Notes under the pieces: model-generated
Told to the model about the DNA's origin: nothing
The model's input: only the letters and a program-made list of their open reading frames with translations
The model's database searches: none
Made by a program: the position numbers and the translations under genes
Part shown: in pieces, positions 41,688-49,884 of the stretch
Position numbering within the stretch: position 1 is the stretch's first letter
Layout: each line of letters begins with the position of its first letter
NCBI RefSeq assembly: GCF_001407835.1
Contig: NZ_CYUO01000005.1
Location: forward strand, 434,001 to 498,000
Reading direction: 5' to 3'
Length of the DNA stretch: 64,000 bases
Origin: Lagierella massiliensis
Lineage (GTDB): Bacteria; Bacillota; Clostridia; Tissierellales; Peptoniphilaceae

Positions 41688-42617
41688 ATGGATAGAAGAA
41701 AAAAAACTCGAAGTTCAAAGAGAAAAAGACAGATTTTTAGAAATAGACTATTTCTATCTATTTTTCTTGTATTTCTCATTTTAATAATAAAAAATGCCTT
41801 TTCACTTGGGGGAAGAATTGAAAAAGCTTCTGAAAACTTGGATTTAATTGGCACAGCAAAGGATTATTCTGAAAATAATGATTCAACAGAAGAGAGGCTT
41901 CAACAAAAAATTGAGTATGATGAAGCCACTACTGTGGAAGGCTATATAAAAAATATTGAAAAAGCGGCAAAGGTAGATAAAAATGCGAAGCTTGTACTTG
42001 ATAACAAAGACGAACTTCCAGAGTCCATGATTAAAATGGCTGGAAGAAATCCTGACACAATAGATTTTATTGCAAAGTATATTGATAATAGGATAGATTA
42101 CACCTATATTTATCCAAAGAAAATATATAAGAACTTGAACTATCCTTATTATATTCAGTGGGATCAAAACTGGGGTTATCAGGAATATGGTTCAGGTATA
42201 ATAGGGGACACAGGATGTGCACCAACATCAATTGCGATGATGCTTTCGGGAATTACAAACAGACGGATTACACCAAGTGATATAGCAAAACTATCCCATG
42301 ATAATGGTTATGTTGGAGACTATGGAACAAACTGGGATGTATATCCATTTATTGCAAATGAGTATGACTTAGAATTAAAAGATTTGCCAAATAGTAAAAA
42401 CAAAATAACAGAAGCCCTTGACGATGGATATTCGATAATAGTTTCAGTTGGACCTGGAACTTTTACAACAGTATCTCACGTCATGCTTATTGTGGACTAT
42501 GACAATCAAGGTAGATTTTTAATTTATGATCCTAACAACTTGAATAATTCTGAAAAAGCTTGGAATTTTGATGAGTTTAGTCAAGATATAAAGAAGATGT
42601 GGGCATTTAAAAGATGA
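41688..42617 (+). CDS. Membrane-anchored C39-family (papain-like) peptidase
   Basis: A 309-residue protein with a very basic N-terminus (RRKKTRSSKRKRQ), one membrane helix near residues 22-40 and an extracytoplasmic C-terminal domain. The catalytic Cys is in GDTGCAPTSIAMMLSG, the His in VSHVMLIVDYD, and the Asp/Asn in IYDPNN, matching peptidase_C39_2. The preceding YYIQWDQNWGYQEYG is also usual in this family. Such proteins may cut peptidoglycan cross-links or secreted peptides; the substrate is unknown. GAAGGAGGAG precedes the ATG. Its stop overlaps the TrmH-family gene (ATGA). Confidence 0.88.
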   Translation: MDRRKKTRSSKRKRQIFRNRLFLSIFLVFLILIIKNAFSLGGRIEKASENLDLIGTAKDYSENNDSTEERLQQKIEYDEATTVEGYIKNIEKAAKVDKNAKLVLDNKDELPESMIKMAGRNPDTIDFIAKYIDNRIDYTYIYPKKIYKNLNYPYYIQWDQNWGYQEYGSGIIGDTGCAPTSIAMMLSGITNRRITPSDIAKLSHDNGYVGDYGTNWDVYPFIANEYDLELKDLPNSKNKITEALDDGYSIIVSVGPGTFTTVSHVMLIVDYDNQGRFLIYDPNNLNNSEKAWNFDEFSQDIKKMWAFKR

Positions 42618-43321
42618 CAAAGTTGAAGAAATATAGAAAAGATTTTGAATATTCATATGTACTTGGACCTTTCCCAACTTTGGAACTTGTTGACAGCAGG
42701 AGAGAAATAGTTGAAAAGGTATATATATCTCCAGAGTTTAATGAGATAGAAAAGGTATCTGAAAAGCTTGATAAACTTTCCATACCATATGAGATTTCTC
42801 AAGATAATTTAAATAGAATTTCATTAAAGAAAAAAGAGTATATGGCGGCAACATTTAAAAAATATCATAGTGAGATAGAAAATGAGAAAAACCATATTAT
42901 TCTTGACAGAGTTTCAGATATGGGCAATTTAGGAACGATTATAAGGACTATGGTCGGATTTGGATATAGGGATATAGCATTAATTGGAAACTGTTGTGAC
43001 ATATTTAATCCCAAGGTAATAAGAGGTTCTATGGGTTCTTTCTTTAAAATAAATTTTGAAAAATTTTCTACCATAGACGAGTATAGAAAAAAATACGACA
43101 ACGAAATATTTGCTTTTATGTTGGATGATGATGCAAAACTTTTACAAGACACTACCTTTACAAAAAAATTTTCCCTTGCATTTGGGAACGAAGGAAGCGG
43201 GCTTGGAGAAGAGTATAAGGTAGATGACATAAAAAAGGTGATTATTCCACAGAGCGAAGATGTGGATTCTCTTAATTTAACAATTGCCGCAGCAGTTGCA
43301 ATGTATGAAGCAAAAAAATAA
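42614..43321 (+). CDS. TrmH/SpoU-family RNA methyltransferase
   Basis: A SAM-dependent 2'-O-ribose RNA methyltransferase of the knotted SPOUT class, 235 residues. The N-terminal part is a substrate-binding-like region (about 1-90). The catalytic domain has ILDRVSDMGNLGTIIRTM (motif 1), SLAFGNEGSGLGEE (motif 2) and IPQSEDVDSLNLTIAAAV (motif 3), where the knot and SAM site form. The target RNA (tRNA or rRNA) cannot be inferred. It overlaps the C39 peptidase gene by four bases. Confidence 0.92.
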   Translation: MTKLKKYRKDFEYSYVLGPFPTLELVDSRREIVEKVYISPEFNEIEKVSEKLDKLSIPYEISQDNLNRISLKKKEYMAATFKKYHSEIENEKNHIILDRVSDMGNLGTIIRTMVGFGYRDIALIGNCCDIFNPKVIRGSMGSFFKINFEKFSTIDEYRKKYDNEIFAFMLDDDAKLLQDTTFTKKFSLAFGNEGSGLGEEYKVDDIKKVIIPQSEDVDSLNLTIAAAVAMYEAKK

Positions 43322-43345
43322 TTCCCTCAAGTGAGGGAATTTTTT
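43320..43345. terminator. Terminator between convergent genes
   Basis: AATTCCCTC pairs perfectly with GAGGGAATT around AAGT and is followed by T residues. It can end the TrmH message and, read from the other side, the dehydratase-like message. Confidence 0.85.
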
Positions 43346-43350
43346 AATGT

Positions 43351-44499
43351 TTATATCATTTCAAGAAAAGCGGTGATTCTTGTATTTAATTGTCCTATAT
43401 CTGATTGACCGTAGTCAGTTTCAACTGACATATATGGTAGATTTTTTTCGTTATTCACAAAGTTTTTAATACTAAGTGACTCAACTTGGAATGGTTGACA
43501 AGCTTGAAGGTGCATATCAATTACTCCATCAACCTTGAATTGGTCAATAAGTTTTGATAAAAGTTTTTTTCTATTTGGATTAGGAGACATACATGCACAG
43601 CCTATTTGTAAATATTTTTCTGCCATTGCAGCAATAGGATCTCCTGTGTCTTCTTCAACATTTCTATCAATTGCCTTTGCACCACCGCAGTTTTCATAGG
43701 AAACTACAATACCACCATTGTTTTCCACTGCTTCGATGACTTTTTCAGTTGCTCCACCAATAGGACAACCTGTAATTAAAATTCTCTTCTTACCAGTAAT
43801 TTTTTTACTTTCAGATAGAACCTGTTCCTTTAAAGCTTTAATTTCTTCAGGGATTTTATGTTTATCAAATTCAAAAGTTATTCCTGTCAATACATGCCAA
43901 AGCTCAAGACCTGTACATGGAAGTTCATCAGCTTCCATTATTTCATAGAAATCTTTTACAGCTGATCTTTCAGCGTTTTTAACTTTAATTGCCCTTTCGA
44001 GATCCTCGTCAGTAATATTTACATTGAAAGTTTCTTCAATGACCTCTTTTGCTTTTCTTATTTGGTTTGCCCAAAGTTTTAGTCCATCTTCAGAATATTT
44101 ATTTGGAAGTTCCATAACATGGGTTGGTCTAAAATTTCCAAGGTATTCATACATCTTCTTTTTTCCATCGCAAGTTGTTTCACCAATAATCATGTCAGAG
44201 AAATAAAAGAAAGGACATTTATTTGTCATCGCAAAGCCATAACTTGACTTTATAAGTGGACAAAGATTTGAAGGTAAGTCCCTTTCAGCATCTGAAATAG
44301 TTTCGTCAGAAGTAGAACATAGAGAAACGGATGTTGCACCTGCTGCCACAGCTAATTCTTGTGGGAAAAATGTACAGAAAGTTCCAATTAGCGGAATTCC
44401 TTTTTCCTTTTGTTCCTTAACCTTTATAAATGCATTTTGTCTACCTTCAGCAAAATCTTTAAAGATTTCTGGTAATTCTTTTCTTATATCTACAGTCAT
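43351..44499 (-). CDS. 2-hydroxyacyl-CoA dehydratase-family Fe-S protein (double-cubane-reductase-like)
   Basis: A 382-residue iron-sulfur protein of the HgdB/FldB superfamily. Cysteines likely to hold clusters occur in GTFCTFFPQELAVAAGA, SNLCPLIKS, NKCPFF, ENCGGAK and IGCACMSPN. Only one gene is present: neither the second dehydratase subunit nor the activator ATPase is adjacent. This fits the single-subunit branch that includes double-cubane-cluster reductases, so a true dehydratase is uncertain. On the minus strand AAGGGGTG is the ribosome site. The 11 bases AAGGGGTGTTT there are perfectly complementary to the RNA candidate 0.85 kb away. Confidence 0.85.
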   Translation of the reverse strand: MTVDIRKELPEIFKDFAEGRQNAFIKVKEQKEKGIPLIGTFCTFFPQELAVAAGATSVSLCSTSDETISDAERDLPSNLCPLIKSSYGFAMTNKCPFFYFSDMIIGETTCDGKKKMYEYLGNFRPTHVMELPNKYSEDGLKLWANQIRKAKEVIEETFNVNITDEDLERAIKVKNAERSAVKDFYEIMEADELPCTGLELWHVLTGITFEFDKHKIPEEIKALKEQVLSESKKITGKKRILITGCPIGGATEKVIEAVENNGGIVVSYENCGGAKAIDRNVEEDTGDPIAAMAEKYLQIGCACMSPNPNRKKLLSKLIDQFKVDGVIDMHLQACQPFQVESLSIKNFVNNEKNLPYMSVETDYGQSDIGQLNTRITAFLEMI

Positions 44500-44607
44500 T
44501 TAAACACCCCTTACATTAATTACAAACCTATTATATACTAAATATTAAAAAAATCAATAAAAACAAAATCAAATTATTGTGGTAAACTATCAATAAAGGA
44601 GGTAATG

Positions 44608-45288
44608 ATGTATAAAGCATTTGTATTTGACTTAGACGGAACATTAATAGATAGTCTTGAAAGTATTGGAAATCTATTTAACAAACACTTGGGAAAGATG
44701 GGATTTGGACCTTGTGATATGAAACTTTACAATAAATTTGTAGGTGGTGGCGCAAGAGTCTTAGCCATAAGAGCATTTAAATATATAAATACCAGGGATA
44801 ATTTAAATCTAACTGAAGATGAACTTTTAAAAAAAGTTGAAGAAATTTTGCCAGACTATCTATATGAATATAACAATAGAGACGATAAAGAAACAAAACC
44901 ATATGATAAGATAGTAGAGTCTCTAAAAAAATTAAAGAGCGAAGGAAAGATATTAGCGGTTTGCACAAATAAACCTTTAAATGCAGCAGAAAATGTTTTG
45001 GAAAATATTTTTGGAAGAGATTTTTTTGATTATATCTTTGCGGACGATAAAAAAATAAAATTAAAACCAGAAATAGAAATGATCGAAAAATTAAAAGAAG
45101 TTTCCAGATTAAAAGACGAAGAGATAATTTATTTTGGAGACACATCAACAGATATGAAGACTGCAGTTAAATCAAATATATATCCAGTTGGAGTAACATG
45201 GGGCTTTAGAACAGAAGAAGAGCTTTTAAAAAATGGAGCAAAGGCAATAATTCACAAACCAGAAGAAGTTTTAAAATTTTTAAAATAA
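44608..45288 (+). CDS. HAD-superfamily hydrolase, phosphoglycolate phosphatase-like
   Basis: A cytosolic phosphatase of about 226 residues. HAD motif I is FDLDGTLIDS with the nucleophile Asp, motif II AVCTNKP, the Lys of motif III lies in KLKPE, and motif IV is YFGDTSTDMKTA. A helical cap between motifs I and II places it in the Gph/PgmB subclass. AAAGGAGGT spaces best to the second ATG at 44608 (the first is at 44605). An extended -10, TGTGGTAAACT, lies upstream. The substrate is not determinable from sequence. Confidence 0.9.
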   Translation: MYKAFVFDLDGTLIDSLESIGNLFNKHLGKMGFGPCDMKLYNKFVGGGARVLAIRAFKYINTRDNLNLTEDELLKKVEEILPDYLYEYNNRDDKETKPYDKIVESLKKLKSEGKILAVCTNKPLNAAENVLENIFGRDFFDYIFADDKKIKLKPEIEMIEKLKEVSRLKDEEIIYFGDTSTDMKTAVKSNIYPVGVTWGFRTEEELLKNGAKAIIHKPEEVLKFLK

Positions 45289-45302
45289 TTTTTAAAAAGG
45301 TA

Positions 45303-45331
45303 TTGACAATCATTATCATCAATGCTAATAT
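45303..45331 (+). promoter_or_regulatory. Fur-box promoter of a small RNA
   Basis: TTGACA (45303-45308) and TAATAT (45326-45331) are exactly 17 bases apart. TGACAATCATTATCA (45304-45318) overlaps the -35 and spacer and matches the 7-1-7 Fur box (TGATAAT-N-ATTATCA) at 13 of 14 half-site positions. Iron-loaded Fur bound here would block transcription, so the RNA should appear when iron is scarce. Confidence 0.75.
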
Positions 45332-45337
45332 AAATAC

Positions 45338-45426
45338 AGATAATAATTCAAAACACCCCTTTTGAAAATATCTTATGGATTTATTAATCCAAGTACAGGC
45401 GGAAACCCCTTAACCGCCTGTTTTTT
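45338..45426 (+). ncRNA. Candidate iron-responsive small RNA with two C-rich hairpin loops
   Basis: Between the Fur-box promoter and an intrinsic terminator lie about 89 bases without a credible ORF; the only ATG frame has 12 codons and no ribosome site. Hairpin one is TTCAAAA/TTTTGAA (45347-45353 with 45360-45366) with loop CACCCC. Hairpin two is the terminator, whose 11-base loop contains ACCCCTTAA. Exposed CCCC motifs are typical of Gram-positive regulatory RNAs that mask Shine-Dalgarno sequences. AAACACCCCTT (45351-45361) is perfectly complementary to the ribosome site of the Fe-S dehydratase-like gene. The exact start is inferred, as is the function. Confidence 0.65.
45396..45426 (+). 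terminator. Intrinsic terminator of the small RNA
   Basis: CAGGCGG pairs perfectly with CCGCCTG and is followed by six T residues. The loop is AAACCCCTTAA. The preceding HAD gene could also read through to it, but the Fur-box promoter lies between. Confidence 0.9.
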
Positions 45427-45689
45427 ATTAAAAAAACTGTTGTGGTACGTAAGACGCGTACCCATAAAACTGGACTCAATATTTCATTAATTTTAGTTTA
45501 TGCTAACTATTACTTTGTAGATTAAAAAATATGAAGTAAATAAGAATGAATAATATAAATATTTGAAGACGGATTAATTAAATAGAAAGCAAATAATTTT
45601 GAATAGAATTTTCCTATGGATTGTTTAGATATTTTAATTAGTTCTTTAGGATCTTTATCAATATGCTATAATAAAAAAAGGAGGATTTT
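45427..45689. other. AT-rich gap with a solitary IS end
   Basis: This spacer holds no gene. Its only recognisable part is the solitary IS end at 45458-45475. AAAGGAGG at the right end belongs to the small membrane protein gene that follows. Confidence 0.6.
45458..45475 (-). repeat. Solitary terminal inverted repeat of the IS3-family element
   Basis: GTACCCATAAAACTGGAC is identical to 18 bases of the right end of the resident IS, in inverse orientation. No transposase sequence adjoins it, so this is a scar of an excised or decayed copy, or a fortuitous end. Confidence 0.6.
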
Positions 45690-45962
45690 ATGTTGACTGA
45701 AAAAAACATTTCAAGATATATTTTTTTCTTGGGACTAATAATTTTTACAATTTCATATGTGTTTAAAGATGTAAGTCTTTCTATATTTGGGGGAATAAAA
45801 CCAATAGGACTTGCGACAATAATCATCTGTCCAGCACTTGGTATAATTGGATTATTATGTGCAAGATCTCAAAAAGACTATCTATTTATGTTTCTAAATT
45901 TCTTACTCATAATTTCATTTTTTATAGTTATGGGAATAGGTTATATTTTTATGGGAGCATAG
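45690..45962 (+). CDS. Small hypothetical membrane protein
   Basis: A 90-residue protein made almost entirely of three hydrophobic segments (about 9-29, 36-58 and 66-88) with short polar loops, the second containing ARSQKDY. No family is recognised. It starts at the ATG behind AAAGGAGG. It stands alone, 43 bases before ispD, which has its own promoter. It may be a real small protein, judging from the good ribosome site. Confidence 0.6.
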   Translation: MLTEKNISRYIFFLGLIIFTISYVFKDVSLSIFGGIKPIGLATIIICPALGIIGLLCARSQKDYLFMFLNFLLIISFFIVMGIGYIFMGA

Positions 45963-45989
45963 TAGAAGATTTTTATTAAGATTGCTATA

Positions 45990-45998
45990 TGGTATAAT
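45990..45998 (+). promoter_or_regulatory. Extended -10 promoter abutting the ispD start (leaderless)
   Basis: TGGTATAAT is a perfect extended -10 whose last base is only 6 bases before the ATG at 46005. Transcription would begin at or next to the start codon, and no Shine-Dalgarno sequence is present. Confidence 0.6.
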
Positions 45999-46004
45999 TT
46001 TCAT

Positions 46005-46709
46005 ATGGACGAAAAGATTTTAAATAAAGGCATATCTGTTATAATTACCGCTGCAGGTAACGGAACGAGAATGGGAACGGATTTGCCAAAACAATTTTTA
46101 AAACTTAATAATAGAGAGATAATCCAAAGAACAGTTGGTAAATTTTTTGAACTGTCTTTTGTGAAAGAAATAATCATAGTCGTCTCAGAAGAAGAGATGG
46201 AAAGATGCCTTGAAATATTAAAGGATTTCTCTTCAAAATTAAAATTTGCAAAGGGTGGAAATACAAGAGAGGAGTCTACATTTAACGGTCTTAATATGGT
46301 AGATAAGGGTTCAGAAATTGTAATTACACACGATGGAGTTAGACCATTTATAAAAAAAGAGACTATTATAGGAGCGTTAAGTGAAGTAAAAAGAGACGAA
46401 GCAGTTGTGGTGTGTGTTCCAATGAAGGATACCATAAAAAATGCAAAGGGAAATTACATATCCTACACACCTAATAGAGAAGAGCTTTACAATGCACAAA
46501 CTCCGCAAATTTTTTATAAGGATGATCTTATAAAGGGATATGAAAAAGCTTTTAAGGAAAATATTAAAGTGACGGATGATTCTTCCCTTATGGAAGTTAT
46601 AGGACACAAAGTTAAAATATATATAGGTGAGTATGACAATATAAAAATTACAACTAAAGAAGATTTAATCATTGGAGAAATTTTAGCGAAGATGGAGGAC
46701 GAAAGTTGA
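46005..46709 (+). CDS. ispD: 2-C-methyl-D-erythritol 4-phosphate cytidylyltransferase
   Basis: The third enzyme of the non-mevalonate isoprenoid pathway, joining CTP to MEP. The N-terminal nucleotide-binding loop [18 protein letters not shown] carries the catalytic Arg and Lys. THDGVRPFI and [15 protein letters not shown] are family motifs. At 234 residues the length is normal. No ribosome site precedes the ATG, and the promoter lies directly upstream, so a leaderless message is likely. The ispF gene overlaps its stop by four bases and carries its own ribosome site inside this gene. Confidence 0.95.
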   Translation: MDEKILNKGISVIITAAGNGTRMGTDLPKQFLKLNNREIIQRTVGKFFELSFVKEIIIVVSEEEMERCLEILKDFSSKLKFAKGGNTREESTFNGLNMVDKGSEIVITHDGVRPFIKKETIIGALSEVKRDEAVVVCVPMKDTIKNAKGNYISYTPNREELYNAQTPQIFYKDDLIKGYEKAFKENIKVTDDSSLMEVIGHKVKIYIGEYDNIKITTKEDLIIGEILAKMEDES

Positions 46710-47179
46710 GAATTGGTTTTGGATACGATGTTCACAAACTTGTTGAAGGAAGAGATTTAATCCTTGGGGGCAAAAGAATCGAATTTGAAAAAGGTCTACT
46801 TGGTCATTCAGATGCTGATGTGTTGGTTCATGCCATAATGGACGCCATACTTGGAGCCCTCGCAATGGGAGACATTGGAAAATTATTTCCAGACACGGAC
46901 ATGAAGTACAAAGACATTGACTCAATGATACTTTTAAGTAGAGTCTTCAAAGTGATGGATAAAGAAGGTTACAAGGTAGGAAATATCGACTCCACAATTG
47001 CATGTGAAATGCCGAAGATATCTCCTCATACAGAAGACATGAGAAAAAATATTGCGAAAGTTTTAAATACAGATATAAAAAATATTTCTATAAAGGCGAG
47101 TACAACAGAAAAAATGGGCTTTGAAGGCAGAGGTGAAGGTATAACTTGCTATGCGACTACAATTTTAGAAGAAAAATAG
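46706..47179 (+). CDS. ispF: 2-C-methyl-D-erythritol 2,4-cyclodiphosphate synthase
   Basis: This isoprenoid-pathway enzyme closes the cyclodiphosphate ring. Zinc ligands lie in GYDVHKL and [17 protein letters not shown]. Other signatures are [11 protein letters not shown] and the C-terminal [17 protein letters not shown]. At 157 residues the length is normal. It starts with TTG inside the ispD stop region (TTGA overlap) behind GGAGGACG. Fused or adjacent ispD-ispF is common in bacteria. Confidence 0.96.
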   Translation: MRIGFGYDVHKLVEGRDLILGGKRIEFEKGLLGHSDADVLVHAIMDAILGALAMGDIGKLFPDTDMKYKDIDSMILLSRVFKVMDKEGYKVGNIDSTIACEMPKISPHTEDMRKNIAKVLNTDIKNISIKASTTEKMGFEGRGEGITCYATTILEEK

Positions 47180-47208
47180 TTGAAATATAATATATTGAGT
47201 GATATAAT
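47180..47208 (+). promoter_or_regulatory. Promoter of the SAM riboswitch-metK unit
   Basis: TTGAAA (47180-47185) and TATAAT (47203-47208) are exactly 17 bases apart, starting a transcript just ahead of the riboswitch. Confidence 0.75.
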
Positions 47209-47227
47209 CAAATAGTAAATTGAATAA

Positions 47228-47354
47228 GAACTTATTAAGAGTGGTGGAGGGAAAGGCCCTATGAAACCCGGCAACCTATTAAATTAGGTGCTAAGTCCTG
47301 CAGTTTATCTGAAAAATAAGAGTTTAAACCTTGCTTTTCAGCGAGGTTTTTTTT
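47228..47354 (+). promoter_or_regulatory. SAM-I (S-box) riboswitch with terminator
   Basis: The S-box core is nearly complete: AGAGTGGTGGAGGGAAAGGC, then CCTATGAAACCCGGCAACC, and GGTGCTAAGTCCTGCAG. P1 is CTTATT (47231-47236) with AATAAG (47315-47320). A terminator follows (AAACCTTGC/GCGAGGTTT, 47326-47349) with a T run, just before the metK ribosome site. SAM binding stabilises P1 and lets the terminator form, shutting off SAM synthesis. Confidence 0.95.
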
Positions 47355-47368
47355 ATGAAGGAGGAAAA

Positions 47369-48547
47369 ATGACAAAAAAATTATTTACATCAGAATCTGT
47401 AACAGAAGGTCATCCTGATAAGATCTGCGATCAAATATCAGATGCAATTCTGGATTCAATATTAGAAAAAGATGAAAACGCGCGAGTTGCTTGTGAAACT
47501 TTGACAACTACAGGAGCAGTAGTGGTAGCTGGAGAAATTTCAACAGACACCTATGTAGACATACCTGCGATAGTTAGAGAAACCGTTAGAGAGATAGGTT
47601 ATGACAGAGGAAAGTATGGCTTCGACTGCGACACATGTGCGGTTTTTACATCAATAAACGAACAGTCAAAGGATATTGCCCTTGGAGTTGATAACTCAAT
47701 GGAAGCAAAAGATGGAGATGAAGACAGATTCGATAGGATTGGAGCAGGAGACCAAGGAATGGTATTTGGTTACGCTTGCAACGAAACAAAAGAATTAATA
47801 CCACTTCCACTTTCACTTTCACATAAGCTTTGCAAAAATCTTACAAAACTTAGAAAAGATAAAGTCTTAGACTATTTAAGACCAGATGGAAAGTCACAAG
47901 TTACAGTGGAATATGAAAATGGAAAGCCAATTAGAGTTGATGCAGTTGTAGTATCATCACAACACGATCCAAATGTAACAACAGAGGATTTAAGAAAAGA
48001 CATCAAAGAAAAATTAATTTTAAAGACAATTCCACAAGAACTTATAGATGAAAACACAAAATTTTATATCAATCCAACAGGAAGATTTGAAATCGGTGGA
48101 CCTATGGGCGATGCAGGACTAACAGGAAGAAAGATTATCGTCGACACCTATGGTGGATTTTCAAAACATGGTGGTGGAGCATTCTCAGGAAAAGACCCAA
48201 CAAAGGTAGATAGATCTGGAGCTTATATGGCAAGATATATTGCAAAAAACCTTGTTGCATCAGGGCTATGCGAAAAAGTTGAAGTTGGACTTGCGTATGC
48301 AATAGGAGTTGCGAAACCAGTATCTATATTTGTGGATAGTTTTGAAACAGGAAAAGTATCCGACGAAAAATTAGCAGAAATAATTAGAGATAACTTTGAT
48401 ACAAGACCTGCAGCAATAATAGAAAATCTAAACTTAAGAAGACCAATTTATAAAAAGACTGCAAGCTATGGACACTTCGGTCGAGAAGACGAAGGCTTCC
48501 CATGGGAAGAAGTAGACAAGGCAGAAGAATTAAAAAAATATTTATAG
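47369..48547 (+). CDS. metK: S-adenosylmethionine synthetase
   Basis: This enzyme makes SAM from methionine and ATP. It has [19 protein letters not shown] at the N-terminus, [15 protein letters not shown] (ATP-binding motif) and [16 protein letters not shown] (second motif), with 392 residues. A longer reading frame begins at 47288 inside the riboswitch; the ATG at 47369 behind GAAGGAGG is the true start. It is feedback-regulated by the SAM-I riboswitch directly upstream and ends at a strong hairpin. Confidence 0.97.
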   Translation: MTKKLFTSESVTEGHPDKICDQISDAILDSILEKDENARVACETLTTTGAVVVAGEISTDTYVDIPAIVRETVREIGYDRGKYGFDCDTCAVFTSINEQSKDIALGVDNSMEAKDGDEDRFDRIGAGDQGMVFGYACNETKELIPLPLSLSHKLCKNLTKLRKDKVLDYLRPDGKSQVTVEYENGKPIRVDAVVVSSQHDPNVTTEDLRKDIKEKLILKTIPQELIDENTKFYINPTGRFEIGGPMGDAGLTGRKIIVDTYGGFSKHGGGAFSGKDPTKVDRSGAYMARYIAKNLVASGLCEKVEVGLAYAIGVAKPVSIFVDSFETGKVSDEKLAEIIRDNFDTRPAAIIENLNLRRPIYKKTASYGHFGREDEGFPWEEVDKAEELKKYL

Positions 48548-48554
48548 TTAAAGA

Positions 48555-48590
48555 GGGAGTGAACTGGAATTATTCCATTCGCTCCCTTTA
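48555..48590 (+). terminator. Terminator-like hairpin after metK
   Basis: GGGAGTGAA pairs with TTCGCTCCC (one G-T-like mismatch), with GGAA/TTCC pairing inside. The T-tract is weak (TTTA). Confidence 0.65.
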
Positions 48591-48845
48591 AAATTCTATA
48601 AATTTAATTGGTAGAAGTGTCTTTATGAAAAAACATCAAATTTTTTATACCTAAAATGATTAAACAAAAAATCACCAAGTATTAAAGTAGAGTTGTTCAG
48701 ACCTAAAATAATAAAAGGTGATTTAATGACTATGTTAATATTATATGACATAATAGAATTTTAATAAAGAACTTGATTATTTTTTTATTTTAACCAAAAG
48801 GGTTCTGTACAAAAATTTTGTCCAGTTTCAAAAAAATAAAAACAT
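48591..48845. other. AT-rich intergenic gap
   Basis: No gene is supported. A 12-codon frame at 48726 (MTMLILYDIIEF) follows AAAAGGTGATT but is too short to call. TTTGTCCAGT near 48818-48827 resembles the IS end only weakly. Confidence 0.5.
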
Positions 48846-49835
48846 TTATCTAATTACTTTGAATCCCAATATTTCTACATCTTTTGATAAATAATGATCC
48901 TTAACAGGTTCTTCCTCCATTAAGGCTGTTGACAAATATTTTTTATTGTCATCTGGGAACACAGTTGCAACTACGTCACAGCCTTTTTCCATGGCTTTAA
49001 TTGCGCCTATAAAGTTTGCTCCCGAAGAAATTCCAACACCAAGTCCAGACTTAGCAAGCTTTTGAGCCATAAGTATGGAATCTCCGTCTGATGCAGAAAT
49101 TATATCGTCAAGCTCATCTAACTTACATAAATCAGGAATAAATTCATCGCTAATTCCTGCAATTCTATGACTTCCAATTTTTTTACCACCAGTTTCAAGG
49201 GTAGGGGATTCTAAAGGCTCTAATGGAAATACTTTTGCATTTGGGTTTGCTTCTCTAATCGCCTTGCCCGCGCCCATTACGGTACCACCTGTACCAACCC
49301 CTGCCACAAAGCCGTCAGCTACAAGACCAATTGACTTTAAATTATCTACAATTTCTCTACCAAGGCTAATGTACTGTCCAGTGGCATTGTCTTCGTTTTC
49401 AAATTGCCGTGGAAGAAAAACACCATCAGACTTTGCCATTTCCTCTGCCATTTCGATTGAACCAGTAAACCCACCTTCTTCTTTCGAAACATCTACTATC
49501 TTAGCTCCGAAGCTTCGAATAAGTTTTTTACGCTCGTCACTCATCCAGTCTGGCATAAATATTACAACAGGATGATTTAAATATGCACCCATTGCACAAA
49601 AGGCAATTCCAGTATTACCGCTGGTTGCTTCAACTATTGTGTCACCAGGTTTAATGTCGCCCTTTTCATAGGCAAGTCTAAGTACATGATAGGCCATTCT
49701 ATCCTTTACACTTCCAGAAAGATTGAAGTATTCTGCCTTTGCAAATATCTTTTTAACTTTTCCCTTATATGTGAAATCTATTTGAATCATAGGAGTGTTT
49801 CCTATAAGATTGTTTAAATCTTCGATTTTTCTCAT
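48846..49835 (-). CDS. Cysteine synthase family PLP enzyme
   Basis: A fold type II PLP enzyme of 329 residues, probably O-acetylserine sulfhydrylase. The PLP Lys44 is in NLSGSVKDRMAY, the substrate loop is ATSGNTGIAF and the phosphate-binding loop GVGTGGTVMGAG; SSGANF lies near the C-terminus. Cystathionine beta-synthase-type activity cannot be excluded. The ORF extends upstream to 49904, but AAAAAGGGGG positions the ATG at 49835. No cysE or sulfate genes are near. The ribosome site includes AAAAGGGG, which could pair with the RNA candidate at 45338. Confidence 0.92.
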   Translation of the reverse strand: MRKIEDLNNLIGNTPMIQIDFTYKGKVKKIFAKAEYFNLSGSVKDRMAYHVLRLAYEKGDIKPGDTIVEATSGNTGIAFCAMGAYLNHPVVIFMPDWMSDERKKLIRSFGAKIVDVSKEEGGFTGSIEMAEEMAKSDGVFLPRQFENEDNATGQYISLGREIVDNLKSIGLVADGFVAGVGTGGTVMGAGKAIREANPNAKVFPLEPLESPTLETGGKKIGSHRIAGISDEFIPDLCKLDELDDIISASDGDSILMAQKLAKSGLGVGISSGANFIGAIKAMEKGCDVVATVFPDDNKKYLSTALMEEEPVKDHYLSKDVEILGFKVIR

Positions 49836-49884
49836 TTTAATCCCCCTTTTTGTTATTATAAATGAAAAAGCTAAGGAAGTAAAT

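Noticed and set aside
47288-47368. N-terminal extension of metK read through the riboswitch
   Set aside because: The segment is the SAM-I aptamer and terminator; a strong ribosome site lies before the ATG at 47369.
48726-48764. 12-codon frame MTMLILYDIIEF behind a good ribosome site, recalling the start of a Cas2 protein
   Set aside because: Too short, no CRISPR repeats or other cas genes anywhere in the window, and the resemblance is only to a generic beta strand.
48800-48830. TTTGTCCAGT resembling the left IS end
   Set aside because: Only about ten bases match and the outer terminal bases are missing, so it may be chance.
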